Source: Marsupella aquatica (taxonomy: Eukaryota > Marchantiophyta). Taken from it: a stretch of 64,000 nucleotides of DNA. Position numbers and translations under genes: made by a program. Below are positions 10,656 through 21,217 of the stretch, one piece after another (the stretch's first letter is position 1; every line of letters starts with the position of its first letter). The notes beneath the pieces were generated by a model. The model made no database searches and had not been told where the DNA came from. It saw only the letters and a list, made by a program, of their open reading frames with translations. The stretch lies in assembly GCA_973895155.1 (NCBI GenBank), contig OZ316892.1, positions 18,910,001-18,974,000 on the forward strand, in the 5' to 3' direction.

Positions 10656-11671
10656 GATTTACCAATCTTAGCAATTTTGTCAAACAAGTGTATTTGCAAT
10701 TTATTATTGTTTGAGTTGGTGGCAAACCATAAATGTTGTGAACATTGATGAATTCATGAATTCATGAATCATATTGAAAGAAGTTTGACATTTTGAGAAT
10801 GTCCATCGTGTGGCCAGTCTTGTTTGAGAAATTCAGAAAACAAAATATTAACTAAAAGAGGTACCTTCTAGAATCCCATATATATTTGAAAGCTTTTGAT
10901 ATACTCGTCATTCCCTTTGTGTGATCAAATGATGGTTTTTCTTGGTAAATGAACCCTAGGATCCTACAAACTGCAAAATAATTCAGAAATCTTGACCCTC
11001 TTTTGAAAACTTTACATATTTGGGATGTCAATGAACTTTAGGGTGGTATTTCAAGGGTGAATGTGTTATTGAGCCGATTGAATGTGTGCTAGTAATAAAT
11101 TGCAACATTGAAATATGTGGTATTTGCTTATTAAATGTTTCCCACAACCAGTTTTGTGATTTTGAGTAGTCAAAATGATGCCCTATTTTGTGTTTTTTTG
11201 CAAGTTTTGAGTTCTTGCCAAAAAAAGAGCTTGTTTTTAGATGCATTTTTTGGCTTTTTCCATATTTTCAAGGTTTTTTATCATTAGTTCTTATACATTG
11301 GGCTTATTACCCATCCTTTAAGGCTTCGTGTTAGAGGAGTGTCCAATTCTTGCAGGCAAGCATGCAGGGACTATAACGTTCATATCACATATTCTGTTGA
11401 CATCAGATGAGGGACTTCCTTTCATGCTGCAAATAGTCCAATTCCTAGTTCAAGTGGCATATGCCATGACTATTAATACTTAAGGCATGTGGTTAGACTT
11501 TAGAACATGTAGGATTGCAACTTTCTAAGTTGGTTTTCAGCCATGGTCAATTGTATGTTACCTTTTCAAGAGCAACATGTCCTACAAGGATAAAAATGTT
11601 ACTTCCAGATAGTGAAGATGGAGAAGCAAAGTTGACCAAAAATGTTGTAGATGATAAAGTTCTCAACTAAA
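10656..11671. other. No gene seen
   Basis: AT-rich spacer. Near 10748-10770 it has a run of ATGAATTC/TTCATGAA palindromes like those at 5906-5980. No conserved coding potential recognised. Confidence 0.5.
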
Positions 11672-12064
11672 TCAATATATAAAGACCTCATCATGTGTAT
11701 TCTCTTCAAAATATTTTATCACTTCTAAGTGTGAATGTTATTCTTTCACTTTTGTATTTAAAAACATCTTTTACTTCATAGTGTCTTTGACTAATGACAT
11801 ATTTTACTTAATATCGACCATATTGTACTTACAACATTGTTATACTTAGTTACCAATTTTTTTCTCCACGCCTTTTTTGCCAATGACCTCCTGGCCGACA
11901 CGACATCTTTTCTCTCCATGACCTCTTGGCCGACACAACATATTTTCTCTCCATGACCTCTTGGCCAACACAACGTTTTTTCTAGACTCCACAATCTCTT
12001 GGCCGACACATCATCTTGGCGCCCTACATAACTTCTTTTGTGCAACGCACGGGTATTGAGCTAG
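11672..12064 (+). mobile_element. Candidate non-autonomous Helitron
   Basis: Starts A|TCAATATATAAAGACC, which resembles plant Helitron 5' ends (TC followed by an AT-rich motif). It ends with hairpin GTGC-AAC-GCAC (12040-12050), ten bases, then CTAG (12061-12064), followed by T. Insertion between A and T, 5'-TC, and a 3' hairpin plus CTRR are the Helitron hallmarks. The 3' end is convincing; the 5' end is a best guess. Contains four ~36-bp tandem units. Confidence 0.5.
11881..12015. repeat. ~36-bp tandem repeat, 4 units
   Basis: Units of the form CATGACCTCTTGGCCGACAC plus AACATCTTTTCTCTC, the last one degraded. Lies inside the candidate Helitron. Confidence 0.8.
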
Positions 12065-12093
12065 TCCTATACTAAGGCTATGGTAAGCTCAGA

Positions 12094-12207
12094 GGGGTCA
12101 CTATATGGAGGGCCATACATCACGTGCGACATTTTAGGGTTTGACCCCCCTAACTTATAAGTGAAAAATATTTTTTGCAAAGCCCTTTCTTTCTTTCAAA
12201 TTTGTCA
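12094..12207 (+). repeat. Dispersed repeat, left copy (inverted copy at 31046)
   Basis: Begins GGGGTCACTATATGGAGGG and contains TTAGGGTTTGACCCCCCTAA. It is closely matched in reverse complement by 31046-31155. It could be one end of a MITE family or a terminal repeat of a large element. Confidence 0.8.
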
Positions 12208-12384
12208 GTTTTTATTAAACCACAACTCGCCGTATTTAGGGCTCCGCATTACGCGGAGTGCTCATACCAGAAGGTATCGTGTATTGTCTGCCTCCCGTAT
12301 TTCTGCTGCGCCTCCTAATACCCTTCGGATACGTATTTGCAGCTGCGCCTACACTGGACCGTTCGATTCAGTATTGGACTCAAA

Positions 12385-12409
12385 TTGTAGATCTCGACGA
12401 GATCTACAA
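12385..12409. repeat. Perfect 12-bp-arm palindrome
   Basis: TTGTAGATCTCG, one base, then its exact reverse complement. A second hairpin, CTCCGC...GCGGAG, lies near 12243-12260. Such palindromes are common inside foldback elements and MITEs; no function assigned. Confidence 0.8.
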
Positions 12410-12850
12410 CTGGGAAAAAACAGCATCCCAAAATACCTAATATTTTGGAAGAAAAGAATCAAAAACAAACGCTGCGATCCCATTGGTTCGTATGTTTTTT
12501 GAAATTCAAAATAATCCGGGCAGCTGCAGCGGGCAGATACGGGTAGTCACAGTACAAAATGAGGGTTGATAATGGACGTATGTAAGATCTGTGCATTCAT
12601 TACATAGCATGTGAAGGGATTGTCAAGACCATTACAAAAGGCTGTCCTTACGGATGGGAATTTCAAGAAGGATGGGGAGCTTTCGAGAAGAATCTTGGCT
12701 CATAAGATATTTGAAAAGCAAGAAGCTCCGTGGCAATTTCTGCCCCATATGAAGGTTCTAGTATAAATCATGTATATTGATACATCCATCAGATGCAGGA
12801 TCCTAGGGCTCATATGGATGTATGAAATTCTGAACTGGATGAGGATACGG

Positions 12851-12858
12851 TATAAAAA
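12851..12858 (+). promoter_or_regulatory. TATA box upstream of Kolobok-like gene
   Basis: TATAAAAA in a GC-moderate context, about 640 bp upstream of the first coding ATG (13493). A 5' UTR would contain the tandem repeats at 13027-13510, or an intron removes them. Between 12410 and 12850 no gene is seen. Confidence 0.4.
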
Positions 12859-13026
12859 GCCTGGCTGGTGAACTAGTGAACAGTCTTAGTTGTTGTCTCT
12901 TTAGGGTAGTTGCAAATTCCCCTTCTCATCTTATGTTCTGCGCTTGTATTTTGTGAAAGGACCTAAAATTGCCTTGATTATGTAGAGGATGGGGCTTGGC
13001 ACCTGGTCTATGTCCTACCTTTTCCC

Positions 13027-13510
13027 TACTAATCTTGTTACCTGGTGTTTTTTTTACTTGGACAGAAAATCAGTTTTTTGCTTATGTCAGTGGCAGTGTA
13101 TGAGTGGCAGTGTATGAGCATCCTATCTTTCCTCTAGTAATTTTTTAGGTGTTTGTTTTACCAAGGCAGCACATCAATTTTGTACTTTGTTTACCAGAGT
13201 GTTTGGTATGGAGCGCCCTACCTTACTCTAGTAATCTTTTTAGGTGTTTTTTTACTTAGGCAGCACATCAGTTTTTTACTTTGTTTACCACAGTGTATGG
13301 GATGGAGTGTCCTACCTTTCTATCGTAATCTTTTTAGGAGTTTTTTTTACTTAGGGAGCACATCAGGTTTTTTCTGTGTTTACCACAATGTATGGGATGG
13401 AGTGTCCTACCTTTCTATAGTAATCTTTTTAGGTGTTTTTTTTTACCTCGGCAGCACATCAGTTTTTTTCTTTGTCTACAACGATGTATGGGATGGAGCC
13501 TCCTGATCTT
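13027..13510 (+). repeat. ~94-bp tandem repeat, about 5 units, leading into the start codon
   Basis: Each unit has TAATCTTTTTAGGTG, a T-run, GGCAGCACATCAG, TTTGTTTACCA and TGTATGGGATGGAG. The last unit supplies the ATG at 13493. Divergence between units is moderate; the first is partial. Confidence 0.85.
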
Positions 13511-16500
13511 CCTAGTAGACGTCGTAAACGTCCTCCTCAGGGTGTTGGTCCTTCAAGACCAAAGTACCCAAGTGATGACATGGAATATAGGAAGAGGACA
13601 AGACCAGTTGCCAAGCCACCAATCCGAGTCCCATTGGAGCGATGGGATGAGTGGGAGGGTCTTAGGGGTTTATTGGGGGATGGCCCAAATACAACACATG
13701 CTACAGTTGTTCACTGGTTGATTGACACTTGTAGAGTTCAAATTGATGAGTTGAGGATGCAGGGAGCAAATGAGGCAGCAACAATCCAGCATGATGCATT
13801 GGCACCTGGGGCAGAGACACCAGAACCATCCGCTGCACCCGACACCATCATGTTTGATCTCAATTCAGACCTGGTTGAGGAGGAGCCAAATGTAGGTTCT
13901 TCTGGGTTATTTGCCTTCCTGCCTCATTTTCATTGGAAAGATTTATCACAATTTCTGATGTTGTGTCCAATGAAAGTCACACAAGTCCCTATGTCTCAGG
14001 TTCAACTTTGTTTGTGTAAGACTATGTATTTCTCTTACATTGTACATTGTAAAAGCCTATATATCCAAAATGGAATTAACTACAACACTAGTCTAACAAA
14101 TGGATTTTGGTCTGAAGTCATGGATTTCAATGGACAACTTTTCTCTGTTTTTTGTATTGTATCAAATTGAAGTCACACACTTCCCTTCTGCTTAGTGAGC
14201 CTAACAATTGCGGTAAATTTTCAGGACTCTTTACATGAGCAGCAGCCCACACATTATGAGGGAGGAACGGGGGGAGGACATGATGTTTTCAGGACTATTT
14301 ATATGAAATTGTTAGATGTATCATGCTAATTATATGTACCCAAATTATATAATTAGCACTAGAAAAATATTTCTCAAGCACATTGTTATCTCAAACTCCA
14401 ACAATTACTTGACATGTCATGCAGGATGACAACAACTCCATCCGGCCAGAGGACATGGTAGAGTCCTTTGGAGTGGAAGAGGAGGACATCATACCTTTGG
14501 GTGGATCTGATGACCCAGATGTTTTAGTTGCTCTAGGGGTTGAGGTATGTCATGCCTAAAAGCTTTTGTTCAGTTTTTATTGCAAATGTCACATTTTTTA
14601 CTTCTAACTGATCTGCTTGTTTTGTGGTTGCAGACCTTGAGCTCGGATCTTCATGTTGAAGATGATGCACCGTCCATTATTCATGACTCTCAACCTTTAC
14701 CAACACAGGTCATAGATTCTCAAAGCGATGTAGTACTAGATTGTCAACCTCCAATTGTCCCTCCTTTTGCTGCAGATCCTATTAGAACTAGATTTGCAGC
14801 TCGTGTTCCAGCTAGAGTTGGTTTTCTAGAGTGTCATTTGATACATACTTTTGTAGACCAACTACTTCCTACATGTCATACATCTGGATGTCCTCTCACT
14901 CCTCGAGTAGAGCATATTCATGAATTGCAGCAACTATGGTCCATTCGTATTAGTTGTGGTCAGGAAGGTCATGGGTGGACTTTCCTTACTGGTGAGATGG
15001 AGCCAGGGAGGGGCACACCTATGATTACACCTATGTTATATCACTCCACATTGTGCATTGGCTTGACATATTTGGCATTGGCCTCAGTCACTTCACATTT
15101 AGGATTACATGTTCCTAGTCCACATCATTGGCATGATTTCCAGACTGGCCATGGACGACCTAGAGGAGGATGGATTGCGGCAATGAAGGGCCAGTGGGAG
15201 GCAGAGAAAAGGGTGTTGTGGCAAGAGTTGAAGGATGGTCTATAGTATAGGCGTGACCACAATCCCCATGAAGCAGGTTAGTGTCAAGTTTATAACATAC
15301 TTGAGTGTTCATTACTCTCAACCTTTTTTTGGGACAATATAATGACTTAGTAAATTATTTTGTGGGTTTTTACAGATCCTGGTCTAGTTGTGTATCTAGA
15401 TTGCAGATGGGACTCATCCAGGAGTGGTTATCATGGGGCTGTTTCCATTATCAATGTAGAGGATAATAGGGTCATTGAAATGGTAACTACTACTAGAAAG
15501 GAGGAGGCCAATTCATGGTACCATGAGGAGAGGGGAACCAGAAAGGCATTGGAGAGACTTCGAGATAACGGTATTGTCATAAAGGAGGCCATCCATGATG
15601 ATAATAGGACGGTAGATACTGTTATTGATGACTTGGGGATCAACAATCAGAAAGACATGTGGCACAAGGCCAAACATTTGTGCAAAAAATTTGTGGAGAA
15701 GGTGGTCAAGGCCACCTTTCTTATCAATGTGGATATTGATCTTGCCACAACTAGGTCGGCCTTGACAGCTGCCACTTGCAAGAATTTGCAAGATTGGTTG
15801 AAAGCCCGCAACGAGTACAGGGGTTGCTCCAACCTGAGAAATACAGGGGTTGCTCCAACCTGAGAAAGGATGCGTTAGTCCATAAGGTGGCAGATATTAG
15901 AGGATTGCCAATGGAGACATTGGTCCCTGTAGTGACCCGTGGATTGAAACATCCAGAGCTTGTGCAACACCCAAGTTGAAGACTTGGTTTTATGTTTGTT
16001 GTTGTCGTTGCAAAAATACGTAAGTATAATTTTTCTTATTTGAATTTTTTCAGGATTGTTATTTTATTTTTCACAAGGTTGCTATCTTGTATGTTTAGTG
16101 TAAGGCTGGAGAACTGGACAATATAATTATTTATAGATGCTCTTTTGTTGTGCAGAGGAGGGAATAGTGAGTCATTGGCCTATGAGCTAAGCAATTGTGC
16201 CTATCATTGGGCTGGTGTTCATACAAAATGCTTGACATTGCCTGATCGACCATGTCATCACATTCACGAGGAGGGAGCTACACAGCTAGACTTATATTAT
16301 GAGAGAGGTGTGCAACTAATTTATGTCCATATTTTATTTCATATGTTGTCAATAACCTGACATTATTATTTGCCAACCAAAGACTGACTATTCATTTTCT
16401 GTTGTAATGCAGATTCGCCCACTCACCTGGCCATGAAGAGTTTCATGGCCAAGTACATAAAGCCAACGAAGATGTCATTTTACACTATGGCTAGGGAGAA

Positions 16501-16756
16501 TTTCATGTCAGAAACTTTTCATTATGTGATGGGAAAGTATGCCACCAAACGGATTCACTTTCCTGCATCTCATGAGGCACGACTATTTTGTGCTGGACTA
16601 GACTGGAATGAAAATATTCGGCGCCCTGTTTGGAAAGTGTATGACCGTGTACCTGTGAACACTGCCGTAAGAGATAGGCCTGCCCGCACTCGAGTCATGG
16701 TTGCAAGGAGCACAACTTGGAAGGATCAAATAGGCACACATATCTATGGAGTTTGA
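13493..16756 (+). pseudogene. Kolobok-like DDE transposase gene, six exons, degraded
   Basis: Exons with matching phases: 13493-13891, 14425-14544, 14634-15276, 15376-16019, 16156-16307 and 16413-16756. Exon 4 encodes LDCRWDSSRSGYHGAVSII, then DDNRTVDTVIDDLGI and DMWHKAKHLCKKFVEKV. This matches the GDGRxDSPG...TDxx...DxWHKAK core of animal Kolobok-type transposases. Downstream are FYVCCCRCKN, NCAYHWAGVHTKC and ETFHYVMGKYATKRIHFP then GLDWNENIRRP, the C-terminal signature of that group. The N-terminal exons are acidic and Pro-rich and unrecognised. Lesions: in-frame TAG at 15243-15245, a 26-bp tandem duplication at 15816-15867 that shifts the frame, and a further frameshift near 15960. AATAAA occurs near 16940 and 16974. 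The superfamily assignment is from memory of motif patterns. Confidence 0.65.
15816..15867 (+). repeat. 26-bp perfect tandem duplication in exon 4
   Basis: Two identical 26-bp copies (15816-15841 and 15842-15867). Removing one restores the frame from NEYRGCSNLR into KDALVHKVADIRGLP, so this is a young frameshifting lesion. Confidence 0.9.
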
Positions 16757-17183
16757 TATTAGGTATGAGGTACTTCAAGTTTATTTGTGCTTCAAGTTTA
16801 TTTGTGTTCAAGTTTATTCTGTTGAAGTGCTTTACTAGAACAAGCTCTCATGTATTTTTGTTATGATGCAGATTACCAAGTCATGGGTAACCAGTTATAG
16901 GTGGACTTCATCTCATCTTTGCCTTATATGTGGCTCCAATAAACAATTGTGTTCCTTCTTGTTGGAGTTTGCTAATAAAGGCTTGTTACATGAAGCTGGT
17001 GGCTAAGGTTCCATGGTCATGATGTGTCTAAACTTATACATTATTATTTCTTTCCCTGTTTTTATTCTTGTTGTTTCTGGTCATGATTGGCAATGCCCTT
17101 GTGGAACAAGATTAATCCATGTATGACCTGTGCCTGGACTTGGAGCCTTTTAGTTGGCAACTAAGAAGAGGTTTTTCAAAATG

Positions 17184-17188
<5 letters not shown>

Positions 17189-17218
<30 letters not shown>
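17189..17218. repeat. (AT)n microsatellite
   Basis: About 15 AT dinucleotides. The rest of 16757-17375 is 3' flank of the Kolobok-like gene with no gene seen. Confidence 0.95.
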
Positions 17219-17223
<5 letters not shown>

Positions 17224-17375
17224 ATTGTATACAAAATCTGGGCATAAGCGTGCCTCAACATACATTCAAGTTTGACCATTTTGCCTTGTACACATAGGCT
17301 GGTCATGCTACTTATTCCTCCGATATAAAATGGCTCCATCCCACTAGGCATGCATGTGTGGATGACTATAAAATT

Positions 17376-17768
17376 TTAGTTCTCATGGAACCCTACAAAC
17401 ACTTCCTCCTTGTCATGCCAAGCCTCCTTGATGGCTTCCTCCACAGGTGGAGGTAGTCGGGTTCTCTCAACAAACCCACAAACCCAAGCCAAGTGGGTGT
17501 AAACCTGAAATCGTTTTTTCTTGTTGACGGTTTCAGTGAAGCTATAAGCAATACACATCTGAAGATCCTCAAGTGGCACTGCTGGATTCAACTGCTCGTG
17601 ACAATCTGCAATTGCCTTGAATAGCAAAGGCTCATCAAACTCAACCTCTAGCAAGCTCGTTATCTCAGACAATTGAGTAGAACCATATGTCCAGGTCAAC
17701 CAATATGTGCCAAGATCATGATCAGTCACCGTCAAGGTGGCGGTGCTCCTCGGCTGATTATTGGCCAT
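17376..17768 (-). CDS. Unknown tandem family, copy C (intact)
   Basis: Intact 130-residue ORF starting MANNQPRSTATLTVTD at 17768; I prefer this start because an acceptor-like CTTTGTAG sits just before it. Features shared with the two neighbours: an aromatic segment LGTYWLTW, SLLEVEFDEP, CHEQLNPAVPLEDL, MCIAYSF, KKRFQVYTHLAWVCG, LPPPVEEAIKEAW and a C-terminal acidic/aromatic end. No signal peptide, membrane helix or known catalytic motif. I do not recognise the family. It runs convergently toward the Kolobok-like gene (620 bp apart) and may be a second gene of that element (inference). Confidence 0.6.
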   Translation of the reverse strand: MANNQPRSTATLTVTDHDLGTYWLTWTYGSTQLSEITSLLEVEFDEPLLFKAIADCHEQLNPAVPLEDLQMCIAYSFTETVNKKKRFQVYTHLAWVCGFVERTRLPPPVEEAIKEAWHDKEEVFVGFHEN

Positions 17769-17883
17769 TCTACAAAGCAAAAGACATAGAAGTGAGTACA
17801 CAAAAATAGTATACTACATATTATTTTCCATTGAGTTGCACACTAAGGTAAGGATTATTATTTGTGCAATACATAGAATTTAC

Positions 17884-18283
17884 CTATAAATATCTAGGAG
17901 TGAAACCCCAAAAAGCTTCTTCCGCTGATTGCCAAGTATTCCATATAGCCTCTTCTAACATATCAGGGAGCCTTCCTCTTGCACCCAAGTCACAAGCCCG
18001 AGCCACATAGCTATGAACTAATGTCTGATCTTTTTTGGTGCGGTTATTTTACACACCAACTATAAGCAGCCATGCATAAATATTCCTTGATAGATACTAT
18101 GGGGTTGAGGAGGTAATGGCATTCCCGCATAGCATTGCAAAATACAGGAAAATCAGACTCAATGTCAGCCATGGCAAAAACACGTTGTCCATGGGTGTTT
18201 GTTGGGTGTTCGAGCCAAGATATAGTGTGTGTGCCATTGTCAAGCATGTGTAGGGTGATGACTTGCCTACTTCTACCTTCCAT
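17884..18283 (-). pseudogene. Unknown tandem family, copy B (one frameshift)
   Basis: Starts MEGRSRQVITLHMLD at 18283, after an acceptor-like TTTGTTTGCAG. Carries GTHTISW, FAMADIESDFPVF, CHYLLNPIVSIKEYL and CMAAYSW. The frame then breaks next to an A-run (GTGTAAAATAACC). After a one-base shift the family C-terminus continues: LVHSYVARACDLG, GRLPDMLEEAIWNTW and EEAFWGFTPRYL, ending at TAG 17884-17886. The indel is at a short homopolymer, so a sequencing error is possible. Confidence 0.55.
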
Positions 18284-18563
18284 ATCTGCAAACAAAACTA
18301 AGGTGAGAATTGTCAACCAATATGCAACACCATTTGCATGTATTTCTGGTGTAAGCATTTGAAAGAACCAAAACCATGGAGACTACAAAGATGTTAGCAT
18401 TACTATTCAAAAATGGTTCACATCATATGAGCCTGAATGTCCCTCATGCCTTGTTTTACGATTCTTCATCCTTCCCAAGTGTTTAGTATGATATAGTTGC
18501 TATTTTCTAGTAAAATATAATGTTACTACAAATAACAAGAAAATATCATAGGCCTAGTTTCTA

Positions 18564-18941
18564 TTATTTCTCTCCCTCATCAGCCCAAGTGGCAAGTATG
18601 ACATCTTTCACTGGACGGGGTAGGGTTTGTCTACTTGTTGATCCACACACACAGGCCAAGTGTACACCTACTTGGAATCTTTTCCACCGCATCAACCTCT
18701 CACAATAACTATATGCAGCACATATCAAAAGCTCATCCAAGGGAGCAATATGATTAAAGGCAATATGGTAAAATTGGATAACATTGCACCACTCAGGGAA
18801 GTCTAATTGAATTTCTGCTAAGGTGGTTGTACGTTGGATGAGAGGGGCATCAGAGGGAGCGTTCAGCTCCCGCCAACTCAAATGGTAAGCCCCATGATTG
18901 AGGTTAGTCACAGTCACACGGACACCTCGCTTGGGATTCAT
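18564..18941 (-). CDS. Unknown tandem family, copy A (intact)
   Basis: Intact 125-residue ORF from MNPKRGVRVTVTNLNHGAY at 18941, preceded by an acceptor-like GGATGCAG. Shares YHLSW, TTLAEIQLDFPEW, NHIAPLDELLICAAYSY, KRFQVGVHLACVCG and LPRPVKDVILATWADE with copy C. The three copies are head-to-tail with spacings of about 280 and 115 bp, so they arose by tandem duplication and then diverged strongly. Function unknown. Confidence 0.6.
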   Translation of the reverse strand: MNPKRGVRVTVTNLNHGAYHLSWRELNAPSDAPLIQRTTTLAEIQLDFPEWCNVIQFYHIAFNHIAPLDELLICAAYSYCERLMRWKRFQVGVHLACVCGSTSRQTLPRPVKDVILATWADEGEK

Positions 18942-19917
18942 GTTGCTGCATCCAGAACAATGAGTCAAATATGTGTGTCAATATGTTAGACATAGAGAAA
19001 AACAAGTAGAAGGGGCAGATTACTTTGAGCTGAATTCTCCCAAGAAGGGTCTTGGAAGACCAGCATATACTTGGCTTTTGAAGATGAGGGTATACCGAGA
19101 GGTCTATTGGCATTCAAGGTAGACCTGGCGTCAGAAAGACAAAAATACACTTGGTTCTTGAATATGGAAGTATATCGAGAGGTATACTTGCGTTCAGGCC
19201 AGACAAAACTTTCTGCCACTTCCTTAGTAAATTGTGGACAATTTGCATAGATTGCAGGAAGACTACGATGTTGAGACGGGAGCGCGGAATTGCGAAATCA
19301 GGGGGGACTGTCAATTGATAGCGGTGTCAATGGAGAGGACTGCCCATCGAGAGGGCAATCGACACTGCACCTTGATGTAAGTGTAAGCAGAGCAATAGGG
19401 TCAGCATCCCTTCAATCCATTGGACTACGTTGTGTGGACGTTCGTGGATCCTTTGGGCAGAAGCAATGCAAATCAAGACACAGCCTGACCAAGAAGGATT
19501 GATAACTACAATCCACAACGCACAATGACTAGTAAGCATCGTCGGGGATGAAATGCTCAGCTCATGTAGAGCTTTGGATTATTTCAAGCAGTCGGCCTTC
19601 CAATGGCGAGACAGATGTCAACCAGCAAACAGATGCTTAGTTCTCAAGTTCTCACTAACTCACAAATACACCCGCACACAACCTGCATCCCAAGAATGAG
19701 CCTGAGAAAGCTGGTGGCTTCAAGACCAGCATACCAAGAAAATACCCTGCGCTCATGTAGAGCTCCGACTAGGTGCTCTGAAAAATTCCAGAGCTAATAA
19801 ACGTACACAAACCGGGGGATGACAGAAGCATTGTTGGTTGAGTTATCCTCACAGCGACCAACATCAATTTGGAACTCCATTGGAAAAGTCAAATGATAAG
19901 CCACAATAACATATATT
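18942..19917. other. No clear gene; local duplication
   Basis: Two diverged direct copies of about 70 bp (near 19060-19120 and 19140-19205) share TACTTGG..TTGAA.ATG and TATACCGAGAGGT-type words. In one frame they encode similar peptides (YTWLLKMRVYREVYW and YTWFLNMEVYREVYL). Not recognised; they may be 5' exons or relics of the tandem family or of CACTA-2. Confidence 0.35.
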
Positions 19918-20739
19918 GTGGTTGTTGTGTCCATAGAGAATAAGACAGGTGCTGCAAAGAAGAAGTATGAGAACCTGGCAAAGACTCGCTGTAATTTAGA
20001 GGCAACAAAGTTGCAGTCTGTACATGCAACTTGTTTGACAGAGGGCAGTCAACCATGTTTGGATGAGGATGACATTGGCAAGAGAGTGGATGATATCAAT
20101 GTTGGGGCAAATGAGGATGTCAGCAACCATGACAATGATACCATTGAGCCAGATTCATGCTATGTAGATCTTGACTCCATTGCAGAGATAAATGATTTGC
20201 AAAATGTATCATTCTCAATGACAGGTGTGCCTCTTGTTGAGATAAATCCAACCAAAGAGTTAGTTGGTATGACACTCCCAGGTAAGGAACCTGCTACTGT
20301 GACAGTCCTAACAGAGGAACCTACTAAGCCTAGCTTCACTACTGTGAAGAGAGGAAGCATGCGCACACGAAGCAAGTCTGCTGGTGGGACCAGAGCCACG
20401 TCAAAGGTTTCATACAAACCTCCAAGAATGGTGCTGGCAGAAAGATCTAAGGTGGAAGTGGGGAAAGCACCTAATGCTGAGGGACAAAGTGGCTTGTTAG
20501 CTGTTGATGAGAGTGAAACACGAGTAGGATTTGGCAGAGTCCAGGTTGGTTCTACAACGTTCCATGGCAAGAGGATTCCCCCAGGTTATTCAGTAGTGTT
20601 AGTCACATTACTAGTGAAACCTAAAGCTGAAGCTGTCCTTCCCATTCCAAACACAAATGATGATCCTCCTCAGAAGACACTTGGAGATGCTGCAGGTTCT
20701 TTGGTATTATGGCCAAGCAAGTTCATAGAGGATCCATAA
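19918..20739 (+). pseudogene. CACTA-2 protein C-terminal exon (DUF8039-like)
   Basis: Open 273-codon stretch related to the last exon of the first CACTA gene. Shared points are a basic KVSYKPPRM linker (YKPPRK in copy 1), FHGKRIPPGYSVVLVTLL, LPIPNTNDDPPQ and AAGSLVLWPSKFIED. There is no upstream Transposase_24-like exon within view, so the gene is partial or its first exons have been lost. Its 3' flank carries the CACTA subterminal repeats described next. Confidence 0.6.
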
Positions 20740-21217
20740 CAATGTCATGCCATTATTTGTTTGTAGTGTGAGTCATGTTATGTACATTTTAGATCTCAAG
20801 AAGCAGTACAAGAATCATGTCCTCTTGGAGATTCATAGTATCATGCATGTGCTTTCAATTATCTCATCCTGTAGTCATCAGATATGAGTTCCTATTTTGT
20901 CTGAATTACATTGATCACATTGTAAACTATTCCATTGGAATTCAAATGATCTTCATTTTTTAGCAAGATTATGATTCTGTTTAATTCTTATGAATGTTTT
21001 ATGTAGGATCTGCTTATATGATGCTTTGTTTCATGTGGATGTCATTCATGCTATATTCATTTCTTGTATTCAATGTGTTATATTTCTAAAGTTAGAACAT
21101 AGAGTGCTCTCTCTCCTTATGAACTGTCCCTTTGTGTTCATTAGTCATGGTTACAACTTGCATGTGAACCTTATTAGTTATAAACATGAGTATATAGAGT
21201 CCCAAATGGTTCTGTTG

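Noticed and set aside
11881-12015. Regular repeats that might suggest a CRISPR-like array
   Set aside because: Units are contiguous without unique spacers, and the context is a plant nuclear genome.
14357-14375. CACTAGAAAAATATT as a possible left end of CACTA-2
   Set aside because: Only the first eight bases match, it lies in an intron of the Kolobok-like gene, and the implied 7.2-kb element would enclose unrelated genes with no 3-bp duplication.
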